In this document: positions 5,986 through 6,899 of the stretch, one piece after another | How positions within the stretch are numbered: the stretch's first letter is position 1 | Layout: each line of letters begins with the position of its first letter | NCBI GenBank assembly: GCA_937974415.1 | Contig: CALJXB010000155.1 | Coordinates: 1 to 6,899, forward strand | Reading direction: 5' to 3' | Origin: an uncultured Kiloniellales bacterium | Lineage (GTDB): Bacteria > Pseudomonadota > Alphaproteobacteria > Kiloniellales > JAKSDN01 | DNA length: 6,899 bases | The notes under the pieces: model-generated | Database searches by the model: none | What the model was told of the DNA's origin: nothing | What the model saw: only the letters and a program-made list of their open reading frames with translations | Program-made: the position numbers and the translations under genes

Positions 5986-6154
5986 GTGGTGCCCTGTCCG
6001 CGGTAACAGTGGCCCACCGAGAGTCACCGCACAGGCATTGCGGCGGCTATATCGTCACCGGTTTCCCGGCCACGTGAGGAAAGCCTGCGACTCTTCGGGA
6101 CGGGGGTCAAGGCCCCTACCGTGCGGTGCAAAACGGGCGCCGCGGCTGTCCCTG
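5983..6154 (+). ncRNA. ssrS: structured RNA candidate, 6S-RNA-like
   Basis: No protein is encoded here, yet the stretch folds into a long rod. The apical arm stacks CCGA (6017-6020)/TCGG (6095-6098), GAGTC (6021-6025)/GACTC (6089-6093) and CAGGC (6032-6036)/GCCTG (6083-6087), ending in TCAC (6055-6058)/GTGA (6074-6077) and CGG/CCG around TTTC. Outside this, a bubble spans about 5995-6014 and 6100-6134, with a 3'-strand hairpin GGGG (6103-6106)/CCCC (6113-6116). A closing stem pairs GGTGCCC (5988-5994) with GGGCGCC (6135-6141) and CAGG (5983-5986) with CCTG (6151-6154). That is the 6S RNA architecture, and 172 bases is a fitting length. An alternative local hairpin, GCGGTGC/GCGCCGC (6123-6143), competes with the closing stem. 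No promoter was recognised. Ends are approximate and the neighbours are not the usual zapA/ygfA. Confidence 0.5.
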
Positions 6155-6163
6155 CACTCCTTG

Positions 6164-6180
6164 TCCAAGGTCGTCTTGGA
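6164..6180. repeat. inverted repeat TCCAAG-N5-CTTGGA upstream of the parA-like gene
   Basis: TCCAAG (6164-6169) and CTTGGA (6175-6180) are perfect inverted copies around GTCGT. CCTTG (6159-6163) can pair alternatively with CAAGG (6166-6170). It lies 44 bases before the parA-like start and 9 bases after the RNA candidate, so it may be an operator for parA or part of the RNA 3' end. No clear -10/-35 pair was found nearby. Confidence 0.4.
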
Positions 6181-6224
6181 ATGCACTATGACTCAAGGCG
6201 AATCTTTTCCCCCTGGAGTTCCGG

Positions 6225-6863
6225 ATGACGGCAAAAATCATTACCGTGGCGCAGCAAAAGGGCGGCGCCGGCAAGACCACCCTGGCTGCCCACCTTGCCG
6301 TCGCGTACACGGCGATGAACAAACGTGTCGTCGCGGTCGACATCGATCCCCAGCAATCCCTCAGCCGCTGGTACGGACTCCGCCTCGACCGGATGGACGG
6401 CACGCCGGCGGGCGTCCTGGTGAGCGCCACCGAAGGCTGGCGCGCACGGGCCGAGGTGGACCGTGCCGCCGCTGGCCACGACCTGGTGATCATCGACTCG
6501 CCGCCCCATGCCGAGACCGAGGCGCGCATCGCCATCCGCGCCGCCGATTTGGTGGTGGTGCCGGTCCAGCCCTCGCCGATGGACGTCTGGGCGACCCGGC
6601 CGACCCTGGAGCTGGCGGCGGCCGAGAAGGTGCCGGCGTTGCTGGTCTTCAACCGGGTGCCGGCCCGCGCCAATCTGACCGAGGCCATGGAGGCCGAGGC
6701 GGGACAGCTCGGCGCCAGGATCGCCCGCGCCCGGCTCGGCACCCGGGTCGCCTTCGCGGCCGCCCTGGCCGAGGGCAAGGCGGTCGGCGAAGCCCAGCCG
6801 AGCGGCCGCGCCGCCCAAGAAATTGCGGCCCTGGCGAAGGAGATTCTGAAGGCCGCGAATTAG
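6225..6863 (+). CDS. parA: ParA/MinD-family P-loop ATPase, small orphan type
   Basis: This 212-residue ATPase belongs to the ParA/MinD deviant-Walker group, which forms ATP-dependent dimers on DNA or membrane to position cargo. ATG at 6225 has GGAG (6215-6218) 6 bases upstream. The deviant Walker A is KGGAGKTT (12-19) with signature Lys12. VDIDPQQS (38-45) is the A' box and LVIIDSPP (88-94) the Walker B with Asp91. VPVQPSPMD (112-120) is the usual following strand and loop. It lacks the N-terminal helix-turn-helix of type Ia ParA, so it resembles type Ib or the small chromosomal ParA proteins of alphaproteobacteria that position chemoreceptor clusters or other complexes. No ParB follows in the 36 bases left. 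Family is firm; cargo is unknown. Confidence 0.88.
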   Translation: MTAKIITVAQQKGGAGKTTLAAHLAVAYTAMNKRVVAVDIDPQQSLSRWYGLRLDRMDGTPAGVLVSATEGWRARAEVDRAAAGHDLVIIDSPPHAETEARIAIRAADLVVVPVQPSPMDVWATRPTLELAAAEKVPALLVFNRVPARANLTEAMEAEAGQLGARIARARLGTRVAFAAALAEGKAVGEAQPSGRAAQEIAALAKEILKAAN

Positions 6864-6871
6864 CTACGAAA

Positions 6872-6896
6872 GCCGGTGCGGAGTCAGGTTTCCGGC
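6872..6896 (+). repeat. weak GCCGG / CCGGC inverted repeat after parA
   Basis: GCCGG (6872-6876) and CCGGC (6892-6896) could form a 5-bp stem with a 15-base loop just after the parA-like stop. It is short, lies at the window edge and has no visible T run, so it may be chance. Confidence 0.2.
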
Positions 6897-6899
6897 AGA

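Noticed and set aside
6007..6067. Minus-strand resemblance to a cobalamin riboswitch (GGGAAACCGGTG and GCCACTG)
   Set aside because: The CCCGCnACTGT segment and the rest of the core are missing, and no minus-strand gene lies downstream. The + strand 6S-like fold explains the region better.

Overview
The window is GC-rich and all supported genes lie on the + strand. Codon use, an OmpR/ChvI-like winged-helix regulator and a GmhB-type heptose phosphatase point to an alphaproteobacterium, probably of the Rhodospirillales/Kiloniellales kind. This assignment is inferred from protein style only. I see no insertion sequence, tRNA, CRISPR array or prophage gene.

Layout. (1) 1-338: the 3' end of gmhB (LPS heptose pathway), closed by a G+C-rich hairpin. 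(2) 339-834: about 500 bases with no convincing gene. They hold a possible promoter and a run of dyads and hairpins leading into the next gene. (3) 835-4973: a complete ABC importer of the polyamine/opine (PotABCD) type, in the order Tat-exported binding protein, two permeases overlapping by 4 bases, and ATPase. A very stable 15-bp hairpin separates the binding-protein gene from the membrane genes and could set their relative expression. (4) 5100-5867: an orphan OmpR-family regulator whose receiver domain has lost key phosphorylation residues. It is preceded by a -10-like box bracketed by a 10-bp inverted repeat and followed by a good intrinsic terminator. (5) 5964-6224: a gene-free, highly foldable stretch whose layout resembles 6S RNA (closing stem, central bubble with a 3'-strand hairpin, long apical rod). 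(6) 6225-6863: a small ParA/MinD-type ATPase with no ParB in view.

How the parts relate. The importer genes form one operon: binding protein captures substrate in the periplasm, PotB/PotC-type permeases form the channel, and the PotA-type ATPase drives import. The binding protein keeps the family aromatics, but by a from-memory alignment it carries Cys where E. coli PotD has a ligand-binding Asp, so the substrate may not be a classical polyamine. The regulator, the RNA candidate and ParA look like separate transcription units. The items most worth a second look are the degenerate receiver with its dyad-flanked promoter, the 6S-like RNA and the altered ligand pocket.
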